A stretch of 64,000 nt of DNA. It comes from Nitrospirota bacterium. GTDB taxonomy: Bacteria > Nitrospirota > Nitrospiria > Nitrospirales > Nitrospiraceae. The DNA lies in contig NSIK01000004.1 of assembly GCA_002737345.1 (NCBI GenBank), positions 62,001 through 126,000 of the forward strand. Direction: 5' to 3'. Made by a program: the position numbers and the translations under genes. The notes under the pieces are model-generated. The model saw only the letters and a program-made list of their open reading frames with translations. It made no database searches and was not told where the DNA came from. This document shows, one piece after another, positions 1-8,271 of the stretch. Each line of letters starts with the position of its first letter. The first letter of the stretch is position 1.

Positions 1-27
1 CGCACGCTACAGTGGACAGCCACCTAG

Positions 28-144
28 CAGGAGCAGTTGCTGGATCGTCTAGACTTGCTGTGGCGCGAGAATGTCCGGCTGCAGGAGCGCGTGGAAGAAT
101 TAGTGCGCGAGGTCGAAGGGCTCAAGCCGCAGCCCTTGTTCTAG
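28..144 (+). pseudogene. Coiled-coil coding fragment without a clear start
   Basis: After a stop at 25-27 this frame reads about 38 residues to a TAG at 142-144. The peptide is rich in Leu, Arg and Glu with heptad spacing (LLWRENVRLQERVEEL), which is typical of a short coiled coil. There is no ATG. TTG at 37 follows AGGAG by only 3 nt. It could be the tail of a gene broken by a nonsense change just inside the window, or a very small gene with a TTG start. I cannot assign a family, and the upstream sequence lies outside the window. Confidence 0.3.
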
Positions 145-151
145 CCGCTCG

Positions 152-874
152 TTACGCCAGGGCTTCTCCGTTGGCATGTTTTGACAGACGCGTGTCGTTG
201 CTGTGAGCATAGGCGGCGCCGTTTCCATTCTTCACGGTATTGGCATGGGCCTTCCCGTTCTTCTCGTTCACACATTCCACTAAGACCCAGAACCGCAAGG
301 GGTTCACGCTTTGCTTCCGAGCGACGTGCAGCGACGTGCCTTCGAGTACCGTCTGGAGGGAGAGGTCCGTTCGCCATCCCAAATGTTTCGTGACCGGCGA
401 GATGACTCGCTCCATTGCGGCGATGATCTTATTGTCGGTGCTGAAGTGGTTGAGCATGATAATGCGCCCGCCCGGCCGGCAGACACGGACCATTTCATTG
501 ATCAGTTTGCGGTAGTCGGGCACGGCTGTAACGACGTAGGCTGCCACGACGGTATCGAAGCTATCGTCTGTAAAATCCATGGCGCCGGCGTCCATCCGGT
601 GGAGTTGCACATGGTCCATCTGGTGTTTTGCGGCTCGCTGCCGCGCTTTCTCCAACATGCCCTCAGAGAAATCGATGCCGACGATCTGACAGTGGCGCGG
701 GTACATCGGCAGGGCCAGCCCGGTGCCGACTCCCACTTCAAGGATTTTTTCGTCCGGCTGGGCATCCAGATTCTGGATGATCGATTCACGTCCCTCATGG
801 AACACTTTGCCGAAAATCCGATCGTAGATCCCAGCATAGGACGTATAGACTCGTTCAACTTTTGCTAAATCCAT
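152..874 (-). CDS. Class I SAM methyltransferase, PmtA-like (phosphatidylethanolamine N-methyltransferase family)
   Basis: The 240-residue product has the SAM-binding motif LEVGVGTGLALP near residue 41, the acidic GIDFSEGML strand, and a RPGGRII post-motif. The opening YAGIYDRIFGKVFHEGR and the later HLGWRTDLSL resemble the bacterial PmtA type, which methylates phosphatidylethanolamine towards phosphatidylcholine. I chose the ATG at 874 because GGAGGTGAG lies immediately upstream and the SAM domain follows directly; an earlier in-frame start at 976 would add a tail without family character. The last 40 residues are polar (Asn, His, Lys rich) and look disordered. It stands alone, facing away from the next gene. 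The substrate is inferred from family resemblance, and another small-molecule or lipid methyltransferase is possible. Confidence 0.7.
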   Translation of the reverse strand: MDLAKVERVYTSYAGIYDRIFGKVFHEGRESIIQNLDAQPDEKILEVGVGTGLALPMYPRHCQIVGIDFSEGMLEKARQRAAKHQMDHVQLHRMDAGAMDFTDDSFDTVVAAYVVTAVPDYRKLINEMVRVCRPGGRIIMLNHFSTDNKIIAAMERVISPVTKHLGWRTDLSLQTVLEGTSLHVARKQSVNPLRFWVLVECVNEKNGKAHANTVKNGNGAAYAHSNDTRLSKHANGEALA

Positions 875-1106
875 CTCACCTCCGACTCCACAGCTTGTGC
901 AATTTACAGGACTCAGCCAGAGCAGGGATGATGTGAAGATCGCAGCTCCAGTGGGGGAATTTGTACGACAGAGCATTTGACTGGAGCGCGGAGCCCTGCC
1001 CGCACTGCAAACCGCGCTACTGTAGCCAACTCGCCGTGGTGAGTCAACAGATACCCTCGGTTCCGTGTCTTGATTCAGGCCGGGCCTCTATGGGATAGGT
1101 ACGAGT

Positions 1107-1721
1107 ATGATCCTCGCTGGACTCTTCGCCGGTATCTTATGTCTCGGTCTCATTCTTGGAGACTGGCTCTACTTCGTGCGTCTCACGCCGGACGCGAGTC
1201 GGTACGGATGCGGAGTGGCCCGCACGCAGGACCGCTTCACCCAGGTGACGATGGCGCAGCTGGCCGATCGCTTCGATGCGAACGGCCTCTTGACCCTGCC
1301 GCATGGGACCGCGCGGTTCTTTCCTTCTCTCGGCCAGATTGTGATTCGTCAAAAATACCGGCTCGTCGCAATCGGCTTCCGAACCTTGTGGCCGTTAAAA
1401 GGGTTGATCGCCCTTACTCCCGAAGGCGACGGAATCTCGGTGCTCTACCGAAAGCTCATGCCCTGGTCGTCGGCTCTGTTCACCGGTATCTGGTTCGTTC
1501 TGGTGCTGGTCGGTACAGTGGGGGCTTTGATTGCTTTGTTCCTTGAAGGCGAACTGAGCTCAGCCAACGGAGTCGTGTTGGCCCTCGGGATTGTCGGGTT
1601 GGGGTTTGTTTTTGTACTATCCGCGGCGATTACAGTGGTCTTTGCCTACCGGCTGGAGATCGCCAGGCTAACGGTGGTCTATCAGGAGCTGCGTGAGGTT
1701 CTTGAAGGAGTGAAGAGCTAG
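1107..1721 (+). CDS. Hypothetical membrane protein
   Basis: The 204-residue product has one N-terminal hydrophobic segment (residues 2-24), a soluble region of about 90 residues, and two more membrane segments (about 117-143 and 150-178) followed by a charged C-terminal helix. I recognise no domain or catalytic motif. GATAGG lies about 10 nt before the ATG. The gene converges with the minus-strand gene downstream, and their 3' ends overlap by 4 nt (1718-1721). It appears monocistronic. Function unknown. Confidence 0.6.
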   Translation: MILAGLFAGILCLGLILGDWLYFVRLTPDASRYGCGVARTQDRFTQVTMAQLADRFDANGLLTLPHGTARFFPSLGQIVIRQKYRLVAIGFRTLWPLKGLIALTPEGDGISVLYRKLMPWSSALFTGIWFVLVLVGTVGALIALFLEGELSSANGVVLALGIVGLGFVFVLSAAITVVFAYRLEIARLTVVYQELREVLEGVKS

Positions 1722-2074
1722 GAGAGATACAGGCTTAAGAATTGATCGTATTCAGGGCGAAGATTCAGACTGGAGCGGTTACGGGCAAGCCCTGCGATGA
1801 TGCCGCGATGTTTTTTGCTGAGGCCGGACGCTTCAAAGGCCTGACGGAAGTGCCGCCATCTGGCTGTGGTATCGGTCTCCAGACTGGCTCGTTCGGCCGG
1901 CGATAACGAATGGACCGAAGTGGTGAGGGAGCGGATAGCCTTCTCGACGCTCTCATAGGGCGGCGCTAGCTTGAGCTGCGCGTAGAAGGTTTCCAGGTGA
2001 TGACGGAACTCCTCCCGGAGCGTCAGAGTATAATCGGGTGAGGTCGTAGTCGGTTTAGGCATAGTAGGTGGCAC
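1718..2074 (-). CDS. Hypothetical protein, 118 aa
   Basis: A soluble, mostly helical protein with no signal peptide or membrane segment. The N-terminal 14 residues are Pro/Thr rich and probably disordered. The rest is an even mixture of charged and hydrophobic residues (LREEFRHHLETFYAQLKL, AIRSLTTSVHSLSPAERASL) that looks truly coding. An internal ATG four residues in is an alternative start. It converges on the membrane-protein gene at 1107-1721 with a 4-nt overlap of stop regions. No family recognised. Confidence 0.5.
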   Translation of the reverse strand: MPPTMPKPTTTSPDYTLTLREEFRHHLETFYAQLKLAPPYESVEKAIRSLTTSVHSLSPAERASLETDTTARWRHFRQAFEASGLSKKHRGIIAGLARNRSSLNLRPEYDQFLSLYLS

Positions 2075-2112
2075 GATGATACGGGAAGAATAGCTATTGT
2101 GACAACAAGCTT

Positions 2113-2427
2113 GTGGTCGGTGTCTTATATTCAGACTTCAGGGCGGGTCGCAGGAGACGCATTCAGGCTATGTGCTCGGACTCGTGGCCGTGTTCGCCTT
2201 GGCCAGTTGTTCGTCCCGCCCATCACCATGAGATGGGCGGGAAAGGTAAGAGGGAGAGCTATTGGCAGAAGGGGCAACAGGACATGGCTGCCTTGATCGA
2301 TCGCACAGTCAAGGACCAGGCGTGGGATGGGGTGGCTGAGACGATCCCCGTACTCGCGCAACGCGCAGTCTCAGAAGGCCCTCGTTGGACGCGCTCAATT
2401 GGGGTCATCTCAGCCCCTCCTTGGTAG
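2113..2427 (+). pseudogene. Decayed small lipoprotein gene, truncated by a palindromic repeat
   Basis: The open frame encodes GGKGKRESYWQKGQQDM followed by a helical stretch, which looks like the mature part of a small secreted protein. The region just upstream encodes a good lipoprotein signal (LGLVAVFALASCSS, lipobox LASC) in another frame, which stops at the TGA within CACCATGAG near 2227. One frameshift would join signal and mature part. The C-terminal end, from VAETIPVLAQRA onward, is not original: it is read straight through the palindromic element at 2329-2417 and ends just after it. I read this as a lipoprotein gene broken by a frameshift and by repeat insertion. Sequencing error is an alternative for the frameshift. 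Confidence 0.45.
2329..2417. repeat. Palindromic coding-frame element, copy 1
   Basis: An inverted repeat of about 89 bp. The arms GGCTGAGA (2334-2341) and TCTCAGCC (2408-2415) pair, flanked by GGGG and CCCC. The core contains GTACTCGCGCAACGCG and CTCAGAAGGCCCTCGTTGGA, which recur nearly unchanged at 23009-23100 and, reverse-complemented, at 53928-53984. Read on the plus strand in the surrounding frame it encodes VLAQRAVSEGPRWTR, matching VLAHRGRSEGARWTR of copy 2. It forms the 3' end of the broken lipoprotein gene. Confidence 0.75.
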
Positions 2428-2474
2428 GTGATGGCTTGCCGGGGCTTTGATGGATAGCCCTTGGAATGGTGAGG

Positions 2475-3524
2475 CTAACTTTGAGCTGGCGTGGCTGTAA
2501 GAGGGACCGGAGTCCAGGTCGCGCCGGCGTCGGTCGAGCGGTAGAGCCCGCTCCCGTTCGTGCCGACATAGAGGATGTGCTGGTCGCGTGGGCTCATCGC
2601 GAGCGTGCGAATGTTCAATGAGCCTAGTCCGCTGTTAATCGCGGTCCAAGTCTGTCCGCTGTCCTGGCTTTTCCAGACGCCGCTTGGTCCTCCAATATAG
2701 AGAGTCTTGGGCTCGATCGGATCGATGAGGATGCTGCTCACAAATAGATCGGGGAGTGCTTGCCCGATCCGTTCCCATTGTTCGCCGCGCGTATCGGTGC
2801 GGAAGAGGCCCTTCGTGGTGCCGGCATAGACGATGTCCGAGCTCACCACATCGAAGGCGATCGCATTGACCCCCAGTGCCATCCCCGCCATCAGCTCCTG
2901 CTCGGGAATCAGCCCGTTGTTGATTTTTTTCCATCCCATCGCCGCGTTGTCCGACCGATAGATCCCCCCCGTAGTGCCAGCGTAGAGGACGCGGGGATCG
3001 CGGGGGTGAATAGCGATGGAGACCACGATGTGGACTTCTTTCATCCCAGCCATGCGTTCTTCCCATTCGCGCCCGCCATCTTTGGTGTAAAAGGCGCCGA
3101 CGGTCGTGGCTGCGTAGATTTGATCGTGGTCGGTCGGGTGAAAGACGAATTGATTGATGAAAGAAACGTGCTCTTTGAGGCCGACGTTGTGCGGGAGCCA
3201 ATGTTGTCCGCCATCCGGACTCTTATGGACGGCGTCGGCCATCGTGCCGGCATAGATTGTCGCCGGGAACTGGGGGTCGATGGCAAGCGTCGTCACTCGT
3301 CTGGCGCTGAAACTGGGGAACCGCTCCCACAGTTGGCCTTCGTCGCGCGACTTGTAGACCGCATCGTTCGTTGCCACATAGAGGATGTTGACGTTGGTTG
3401 GATGGAGGGCAATGGAAACGATCGCCGCGCTGTCCTTCTGGCAGCCCAGGTTGAAGAGGAGCAGAGCCAGCGAGGCAAATGTGGCGGCAATGCGGATCAG
3501 CATGACAGTCGTGAACCTAATCAT
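2475..3524 (-). CDS. Secreted BNR/sortilin-type beta-propeller lipoprotein
   Basis: The 349-residue product has a signal segment ending in a lipobox (LLLFNLGC, Cys 28), so it is probably a lipid-anchored envelope protein. The mature part is made of repeats of about 45-50 residues, each with an Asp-box-like core (KSRDEGQLWERF, KSPDGGQHWLP, YTKDGGREWEE, RSDNAAMGWKKI, KSQDSGQTWTAI, RSTDAGATWTPV) and a following LYVGT/IYAGT strand. This is the pattern of BNR/VPS10/YCF48-like propellers. I see no active-site residues that would make it a sialidase. YCF48-like relatives assist assembly of membrane complexes, but that role is only a possibility here. Its neighbour on the same strand is the AttH-type lipocalin. 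Confidence 0.75.
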   Translation of the reverse strand: MIRFTTVMLIRIAATFASLALLLFNLGCQKDSAAIVSIALHPTNVNILYVATNDAVYKSRDEGQLWERFPSFSARRVTTLAIDPQFPATIYAGTMADAVHKSPDGGQHWLPHNVGLKEHVSFINQFVFHPTDHDQIYAATTVGAFYTKDGGREWEERMAGMKEVHIVVSIAIHPRDPRVLYAGTTGGIYRSDNAAMGWKKINNGLIPEQELMAGMALGVNAIAFDVVSSDIVYAGTTKGLFRTDTRGEQWERIGQALPDLFVSSILIDPIEPKTLYIGGPSGVWKSQDSGQTWTAINSGLGSLNIRTLAMSPRDQHILYVGTNGSGLYRSTDAGATWTPVPLTATPAQS

Positions 3525-3548
3525 AGGATTCAGCAGCGAGTCAACCGG

Positions 3549-4682
3549 CTAGAGTTTTTTGGTGAAGCGTTCCGCATAGCCCGTCAGCTCCATATAGCCC
3601 TGTCCGTGAATCGGTTTTCCTTGTGCTGTACCGGTCGCTTTGATCGCCCCTTCCCAATAGGTCACCTGCGTGCTGCCGGTGGTGGAGAGTTCCTGCTCTG
3701 CCATGAGAGGAGCGAGTTCCAGCGAGAGTTGCTGTGAGGGAATAGTTAGGCGCCACCGTTGCGGATAGCGGGCCTTGCTCGTGGGACTGGTCCAGTAGCT
3801 TGTTGGCGCCAGGGTGAAGTCCCCGATCGACAGATGTTGTCCTCGTCCTTCCCGATCGATGAGGGTTCCGCTGGAGACAGGATCGGCTGATCCGTCCGCA
3901 CGGCGGAGTCGATAGAGCATCAGTTCCCTTTGGTTATCAAGTTGCAAACTGAACCAGTCCCAGCCGACCAGATTCTTGTCGAGATCGGCCGAGCCAAATT
4001 CATGGTCCATCCAGCTCGTGCCGGTCACGTTGAACGATTCCTTCCCGATCGTGAGAGTGCCGGCCGTGGCCAGTCTGGTGAAAGAGTAGTAATGGGAAGC
4101 CTGTCCAACGGCTGATCCTTTCTGGCTGATCCCGTTTGTGCCATGTACCACGAGGGGCTTTTCTTGCGAGACCGTGAGTTGGAGCGTCAGGTTCTCATCC
4201 GCAGCCTGGAGGGTCTGGGTGCTTGGCTCGGTAGCTGACGATTCGGCGCGCCACTGATCGACCCAGACATGGAGACGATCATGGTCCGCACCGGCCTTGC
4301 CCAGCCCGGCCCGGCTGATTTTTTCCGCATAGTGAAATTGGCCCTGGCTGAGGTCGCTCACGGCAAAATGGGCCAAGTAGAGTTGCGTGACAGCCCATTG
4401 CGACGGGAGGGTCTTCACATGCTCGCGCATCATGCCTCGGCGGAAGAAGGTGAGTTGATAGCCAAAAGGCCGGCCGCCCTTCGCCGTGAGCTGGCCTGTG
4501 TAGTACCACCATTCGGTGCGGAAGGCCTCATGCGCTCCGTGATCGCGCGGAAAGGAATAGCGATAGCCCTCCGTGGCGATGGCAAATTCCTTTGCCATAT
4601 CGTTCGCGAGCCCTGGCAGGACGAGGAGCAGACTGCTTGCCAGGAGCGGAATAGATCGAACGTAATGCCGCAATTTGCGCAT
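3549..4682 (-). CDS. AttH/CrtC-type lipocalin domain protein (predicted secreted hydrolase, COG5621)
   Basis: The 377-residue product begins with a signal peptide (RSIPLLASSLLLVLPGLA). The mature protein starts with FPRDHGAHEAFRTEWWYYTGQL, the hallmark of the AttH/hydroxyneurosporene-synthase (CrtC) lipocalin family. Other family motifs are FGYQLTFFRRG, VTGTSWMDHEFGS near the middle and WDWFSLQLDN. Members of this family include carotenoid 1,2-hydratase, but many homologues lie far from any pigment genes, and none are seen here. The specific reaction is therefore unknown. It precedes the BNR lipoprotein gene on the same strand by about 25 bp, so the two are probably co-transcribed and both act in the envelope. 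Confidence 0.75.
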   Translation of the reverse strand: MRKLRHYVRSIPLLASSLLLVLPGLANDMAKEFAIATEGYRYSFPRDHGAHEAFRTEWWYYTGQLTAKGGRPFGYQLTFFRRGMMREHVKTLPSQWAVTQLYLAHFAVSDLSQGQFHYAEKISRAGLGKAGADHDRLHVWVDQWRAESSATEPSTQTLQAADENLTLQLTVSQEKPLVVHGTNGISQKGSAVGQASHYYSFTRLATAGTLTIGKESFNVTGTSWMDHEFGSADLDKNLVGWDWFSLQLDNQRELMLYRLRRADGSADPVSSGTLIDREGRGQHLSIGDFTLAPTSYWTSPTSKARYPQRWRLTIPSQQLSLELAPLMAEQELSTTGSTQVTYWEGAIKATGTAQGKPIHGQGYMELTGYAERFTKKL

Positions 4683-4847
4683 GGGTGCGAGAGGATCCGT
4701 GAGGTGAGAGAATCGTCGATTGCGCTTATAACATGCTTCGGTAGGTGGCGCAAATCTCCTGTGTTGATGAGGGTTTTCGGCAACTCACCGGGTAGATTAT
4801 ACCGCCCGCTCGCCGTTGACAATTTTAGCAACCATCAGCTATCGTGA

Positions 4848-5537
4848 GTGATGCAGACCGATCACGAGCGAGAGCCGCAGGGCCACCAGGGCGACATTGT
4901 GCCGCCGTTTCCCATCCCCTCACGGATTCCGGTGTTCCCGCTTCCGAACGTCGTGCTATTCCCTAAGACCTATCTCCCGCTGCATATCTTCGAGCCTCGC
5001 TACCGCGACATGGTCTCAGATGCTGCGAGCAGCGGACAATGTATCGGCATGGCTTTGCTCAAAGAGGGCTGGGAACTGGACTACTATGGTCATCCGCCCG
5101 TGTTCCCGATGGGTTGTGTCGGGCGGTTGGTGAGCGTGCAACCGCTGGCCGACGGCCGATCCAACATTTTCCTGCAAGGGCTGGAACGGTTTGAGATCGA
5201 GAGCGAGTGGCACGACAAGCCCTATCGCGAGGCGACGATTGCGGTTAGGCCACGAGGCGCAGTGACGGCGCTCGATCCGGCAGTCCGCCAACGCCTCTGC
5301 ACTCTTTTGGAGTCCTACCTCCGGTCCCACGACGACATGCCGACCTGGCAGGAGTTTTTTCACAAAGAAGTCAGCGATGAGATTTTCGTCAACACCTTGT
5401 CCACCTACTTGGAGTGTACGCCCTTGGAAAAGCAGTTTCTGTTGGAGGCAGACAGTCTCCATCAACAAGCCCGCCGTCTTAGCGACCTTATCGAGTTCAT
5501 GATGCAGGACCAGTCCGGTGCGAAGGGCTGGGGCTGA
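4848..5537 (+). CDS. Lon N-terminal (LON substrate-binding) domain protein
   Basis: The 229-residue product carries only the LON substrate-binding domain. Motifs FPLPNVVLFPKTYLPLHIFEPRYRDMV and GCVGRLVSVQPLADGRSNIFLQGLERFEI are typical of COG2802 proteins. The AAA+ and serine-protease parts of Lon are absent, which is normal for this family. GTG at 4848 is followed at once by ATG at 4851; neither has a strong ribosome binding site. Its TGA overlaps the ATG of the ABC ATPase gene (TGATG), so the two are translationally coupled. The role of stand-alone LON domains is unclear; substrate or adaptor binding is the usual guess. Confidence 0.85.
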   Translation: MMQTDHEREPQGHQGDIVPPFPIPSRIPVFPLPNVVLFPKTYLPLHIFEPRYRDMVSDAASSGQCIGMALLKEGWELDYYGHPPVFPMGCVGRLVSVQPLADGRSNIFLQGLERFEIESEWHDKPYREATIAVRPRGAVTALDPAVRQRLCTLLESYLRSHDDMPTWQEFFHKEVSDEIFVNTLSTYLECTPLEKQFLLEADSLHQQARRLSDLIEFMMQDQSGAKGWG

Positions 5538-6514
5538 TGGATCGCACAATTGCTATTGAGGTTTCCCGCCTTACCAAAACTTATGATGGTGGGCATGTCG
5601 GCGTTGCCGATTTGTCGTTTCAGGTCTATGAAGGCGAGATCTTCGGCCTTCTCGGACCGAACGGGGCGGGGAAAAGCACCACGCTCCGGACGCTCATCAC
5701 GCTGCTGACGCCGACGTCCGGATCCGCTAGCATTTTAGGGTACGATACGGTGCGTGACGCAGACGTCGTCCGGCAACTGATCGGCTATGTGCCGCAGGAG
5801 CGGGCTATCGATCGCTTCCTCACCGGGCGGGAGCATCTCGAACTCCTCGGCGCCCTCTACCATTTGTCGAAGGCGGAAGCCTCGAAGCGCATCGCCGAGC
5901 TGCTGAAACTCGTGGAACTGGAAGAGGCGGCCGACCGTCCGGCGAAAACCTATTCCGGGGGCATGAAGCGGAAGCTCGACATTGCCTGCGGTCTTTTGCC
6001 GAATCCCAAGATTCTGTTCCTCGACGAGCCGACCCTGGGCCTCGATGTGCAGAGCCGCCTCCGCGTCTGGGACTATGTGCGGATGTTGAAGGGGCGCGGC
6101 ATGACGATCGTGATGACGACGAACTATTTGGACGAGGCGGACCAGCTCTGCGATCGCCTGGCTATCATCGATGGCGGCAAGATCAAGACGCTTGGCTCGC
6201 CGGCCGAGCTGAAGGCCCGACTCGGGGGCGACATCGTCTCGCTGACCTTGAAAGACCAGAGCAAGATCCCGCTGTTGGTTTCTGCGCTGACGGGACAGCC
6301 GGCGATGCGCACGGTCAAGACCACGCCGTCCGGCCTGGATATCCGGGTCGATTCGCCGGAGAAGGCCCTGTCCGCGATCCTTGAGTCCGCCAATCGACTG
6401 GATTGCCGCCTGGAGTTTATCGAATACCACCGGCCGCGGCTGGACGACGTGTTCATCGCCCATACGGGGCGGTCCATGACCGAATCGGTTCAAGACATTC
6501 AGACAGGATCATAA
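5537..6514 (+). CDS. ABC-2 type exporter ATP-binding protein (DrrA-like)
   Basis: The 325-residue product is a complete ABC ATPase. It has Walker A GPNGAGKST (about residue 38), Q-loop GYVPQERA, signature YSGGMKRKLD, Walker B ILFLDEPTLGLD and the H-loop region as MTTNYLDEADQLCD. The switch histidine normally seen after Walker B appears replaced by Asn (TTNY), as in a number of DrrA/CcmA-like proteins. The C-terminal 80 residues match the DrrA accessory domain. It powers the permease encoded just downstream. The start overlaps the stop of the LON-domain gene. Substrate unknown; family members export drugs, lipids or polysaccharides. Confidence 0.9.
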   Translation: MDRTIAIEVSRLTKTYDGGHVGVADLSFQVYEGEIFGLLGPNGAGKSTTLRTLITLLTPTSGSASILGYDTVRDADVVRQLIGYVPQERAIDRFLTGREHLELLGALYHLSKAEASKRIAELLKLVELEEAADRPAKTYSGGMKRKLDIACGLLPNPKILFLDEPTLGLDVQSRLRVWDYVRMLKGRGMTIVMTTNYLDEADQLCDRLAIIDGGKIKTLGSPAELKARLGGDIVSLTLKDQSKIPLLVSALTGQPAMRTVKTTPSGLDIRVDSPEKALSAILESANRLDCRLEFIEYHRPRLDDVFIAHTGRSMTESVQDIQTGS

Positions 6515-6523
6515 GGAGATAAG

Positions 6524-7303
6524 GTGGCCCAGTACTGGCAAGAAATTCATGCGTTGACGATGCGGTGGGTCCGGCGGCTCAGCCGCGAGAAATTCAGCAT
6601 GCTATTCACGCTCGTACAGCCGATGCTGTTCTGGCTGATTTTCTTCGGCAACCTGTTTCAAAAGGCTGCGGATGTGCAAGTGACGCAGGCCCCGAACTAC
6701 ATCAGCTTTCTGACGGCCGGGGTGGTCGTCATGACGGTGCTGAACAACGGGCTGGCCGGCGGTGTCGATCTGCTATTCGACAAAGAGAACGGGTTTCTGG
6801 AACGGTTGATGACCACGCCGATTCACCGGAGCTCGGTGATCCTGAGCCGGTTCATCTTCGTGATGTCGATTACTTCGCTCCAAGTGCTCGTGATCCTTGG
6901 AGTAGCCTTTCTGTTCGGCGTGCAGCCGGCAACAGGGCTACTGGGCGTCGCAGCAATTCTCCTGATCGGGATGCTCTTCGGGGTCGGACTCACGGCGATT
7001 TCCATGGCCATGGCCTTTTCCGTGAAGAGCCACGGCGACTTTTTTTCGGTGCTGGGCTTCCTGTCGCTGCCGATGATTTTCTTGAGCTCGGCCCTGGTGC
7101 CTTTGGCGGGAATGCCCCCCTGGATGGGATTTTTAGCGCGGTTCAATCCGATGACCTGGGCGATCGACGCGGTGCGGCCGCTGATCCTCTCCGGCTGGAC
7201 CGAGGCCCTGCCCCACGTCGCGATGGTCGTAGTCGTCATGATAATTTTCGATGCCGTCTGCCTCTATGGAAGCGCCAAAGCGTTCCGTCGGGCGATGGGC
7301 TAA
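6524..7303 (+). CDS. ABC-2 type transporter permease
   Basis: The 259-residue product has about six membrane segments and the ABC-2 permease pattern: a cytoplasmic N-terminus with MRWVRRLSREKFSMLFTLVQPMLFWLIFF, the conserved central FDKENGFLERLMTTPIHRSSVILSR, and a C-terminal FNPMTWAIDAVRPLIL. GTG at 6524 is preceded by AAGGAGATAAG, a strong ribosome binding site. It pairs with the ATPase 10 bp upstream to form a homodimeric exporter. Its TAA overlaps the ATG of the next gene (TAATG). Substrate not evident. Confidence 0.9.
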   Translation: MAQYWQEIHALTMRWVRRLSREKFSMLFTLVQPMLFWLIFFGNLFQKAADVQVTQAPNYISFLTAGVVVMTVLNNGLAGGVDLLFDKENGFLERLMTTPIHRSSVILSRFIFVMSITSLQVLVILGVAFLFGVQPATGLLGVAAILLIGMLFGVGLTAISMAMAFSVKSHGDFFSVLGFLSLPMIFLSSALVPLAGMPPWMGFLARFNPMTWAIDAVRPLILSGWTEALPHVAMVVVVMIIFDAVCLYGSAKAFRRAMG

Positions 7304-8190
7304 TGGGCGGGCTGTCTGGGAGTCCTGCCATGCTGGTGAACGAGACCCAAATCCGGGCCTTGATCCGGCTGCTGTCCGATGAAGACGAGCGGATCGTCCG
7401 GACCATTAGTGGTAAACTCATCGACATCGGCCCCTCTGCCGTACCTCTCCTGCAAGAAGCGGAAATCGAACAGCCGGAAATGGCCGATCGCTTCCTGTCC
7501 GTGCTGGAGGAAATCCGCGGCGGCAATCTCGAAGATGAACTGGCGCAGCTGGCGGCCTTGCCCGACGGGTCGATGGATCTCGAGCAGGGCGCTTTTCTGA
7601 TTGCCCGCTACGCCTACCCCACCCTGACTGTTTCCTCCTATGTTAGACAGCTCGATGAGATGGCCCAGGAAGTACAAGACCGGCTCGGTTCGCGGGCCTC
7701 AGGCGAGGAAACGATCAAGACGTTGAACCGGTACCTCTTTACGGAGCAGGGCTTCAAGGGTAATACGAAGAACTATTACGAGTTGGGAAATAGCTACCTC
7801 AACTGCGTGATCGACCGCCGGACTGGCATTCCCATCAGCCTCTCGACTCTGTACCTCCTCATTGGGAAGCGGATGGCCCTCCCGGTGCACGGGATCGGAA
7901 TGCCGGGCCATTTTTTGGTGAAGTACGAATCGGATCGGTACAAGGTTTTTGTCGATTGTTTCAACGGCGGGGCCTTGCTGACCGAAAAGAACTGCCAGCG
8001 GTTTCTCACGGAAGCCGGTTATGGATTCGACGAGAAGTATCTGCAGCACAGTCCCGTGTGCGCGATTCTTTCCCGCATGGTCAAGAATCTCTTGGCCATC
8101 TATACCAAGCTCGATGAGCCCCTCAAGAAAGCCCGCCTAACGAAATTCATTGAGATTCTGGGTAGCGACAATAAAGAGAGTGAGCTGTAG
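7303..8190 (+). CDS. SirB1-like transglutaminase-fold protein
   Basis: The 295-residue product has the SirB1 N-terminal transglutaminase-like domain. The core is YYELGNSYLNCVIDRRTGIPISLSTLYLLIGKRM, then GIGMPGHFLVKY and VDCFNGG, as in SirB1/YchA. These proteins keep a transglutaminase-like fold but usually lack a proven catalytic function. Here a full Cys-His-Asp triad is not obvious. The first 90 residues are helical and include ERIVRTISGKLIDIGPSAVPLL, reminiscent of a HEAT-like repeat. An internal ATG at 7330 is an alternative start. It is coupled to the permease gene by a TAATG overlap, making a four-gene run with LON-domain, ATPase and permease. Confidence 0.8.
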   Translation: MGGLSGSPAMLVNETQIRALIRLLSDEDERIVRTISGKLIDIGPSAVPLLQEAEIEQPEMADRFLSVLEEIRGGNLEDELAQLAALPDGSMDLEQGAFLIARYAYPTLTVSSYVRQLDEMAQEVQDRLGSRASGEETIKTLNRYLFTEQGFKGNTKNYYELGNSYLNCVIDRRTGIPISLSTLYLLIGKRMALPVHGIGMPGHFLVKYESDRYKVFVDCFNGGALLTEKNCQRFLTEAGYGFDEKYLQHSPVCAILSRMVKNLLAIYTKLDEPLKKARLTKFIEILGSDNKESEL

Positions 8191-8199
8191 GAGTCGTAG

Positions 8200-8271
8200 T
8201 CGTCACGTCGAAAGTCTGCAAGTCATCAAGTTGAAAGTCCTCCGACTTGATGGACCTTCGACTTCTCATCT
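8200..8271. repeat. Intergenic palindromic repeat (GTCGAAAGTC family)
   Basis: The short words GTCGAAAGTC, CATCAAGT and their complements are arranged as an imperfect hairpin: CATCAAGT pairs with ACTTGATG, and GTCGAAAGTC with GACCTTCGAC. Similar words recur at 29826-29895 and 54396-54455. It lies between two convergent genes, where it could act as a bidirectional terminator, although no T-run follows the stem. Confidence 0.6.

Noticed and set aside
2760-3737. A 325-codon plus-strand frame opposite the BNR lipoprotein and the end of the lipocalin gene
   Set aside because: It spans two minus-strand genes with clear motifs and has no recognisable domain of its own.
6565-8190. A 541-codon plus-strand frame covering the permease region and the SirB1-like gene
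   Set aside because: Its first 246 codons are a shadow of the ABC permease, with low-complexity Arg/Gly-rich translation. Only the part from 7303 has family motifs.
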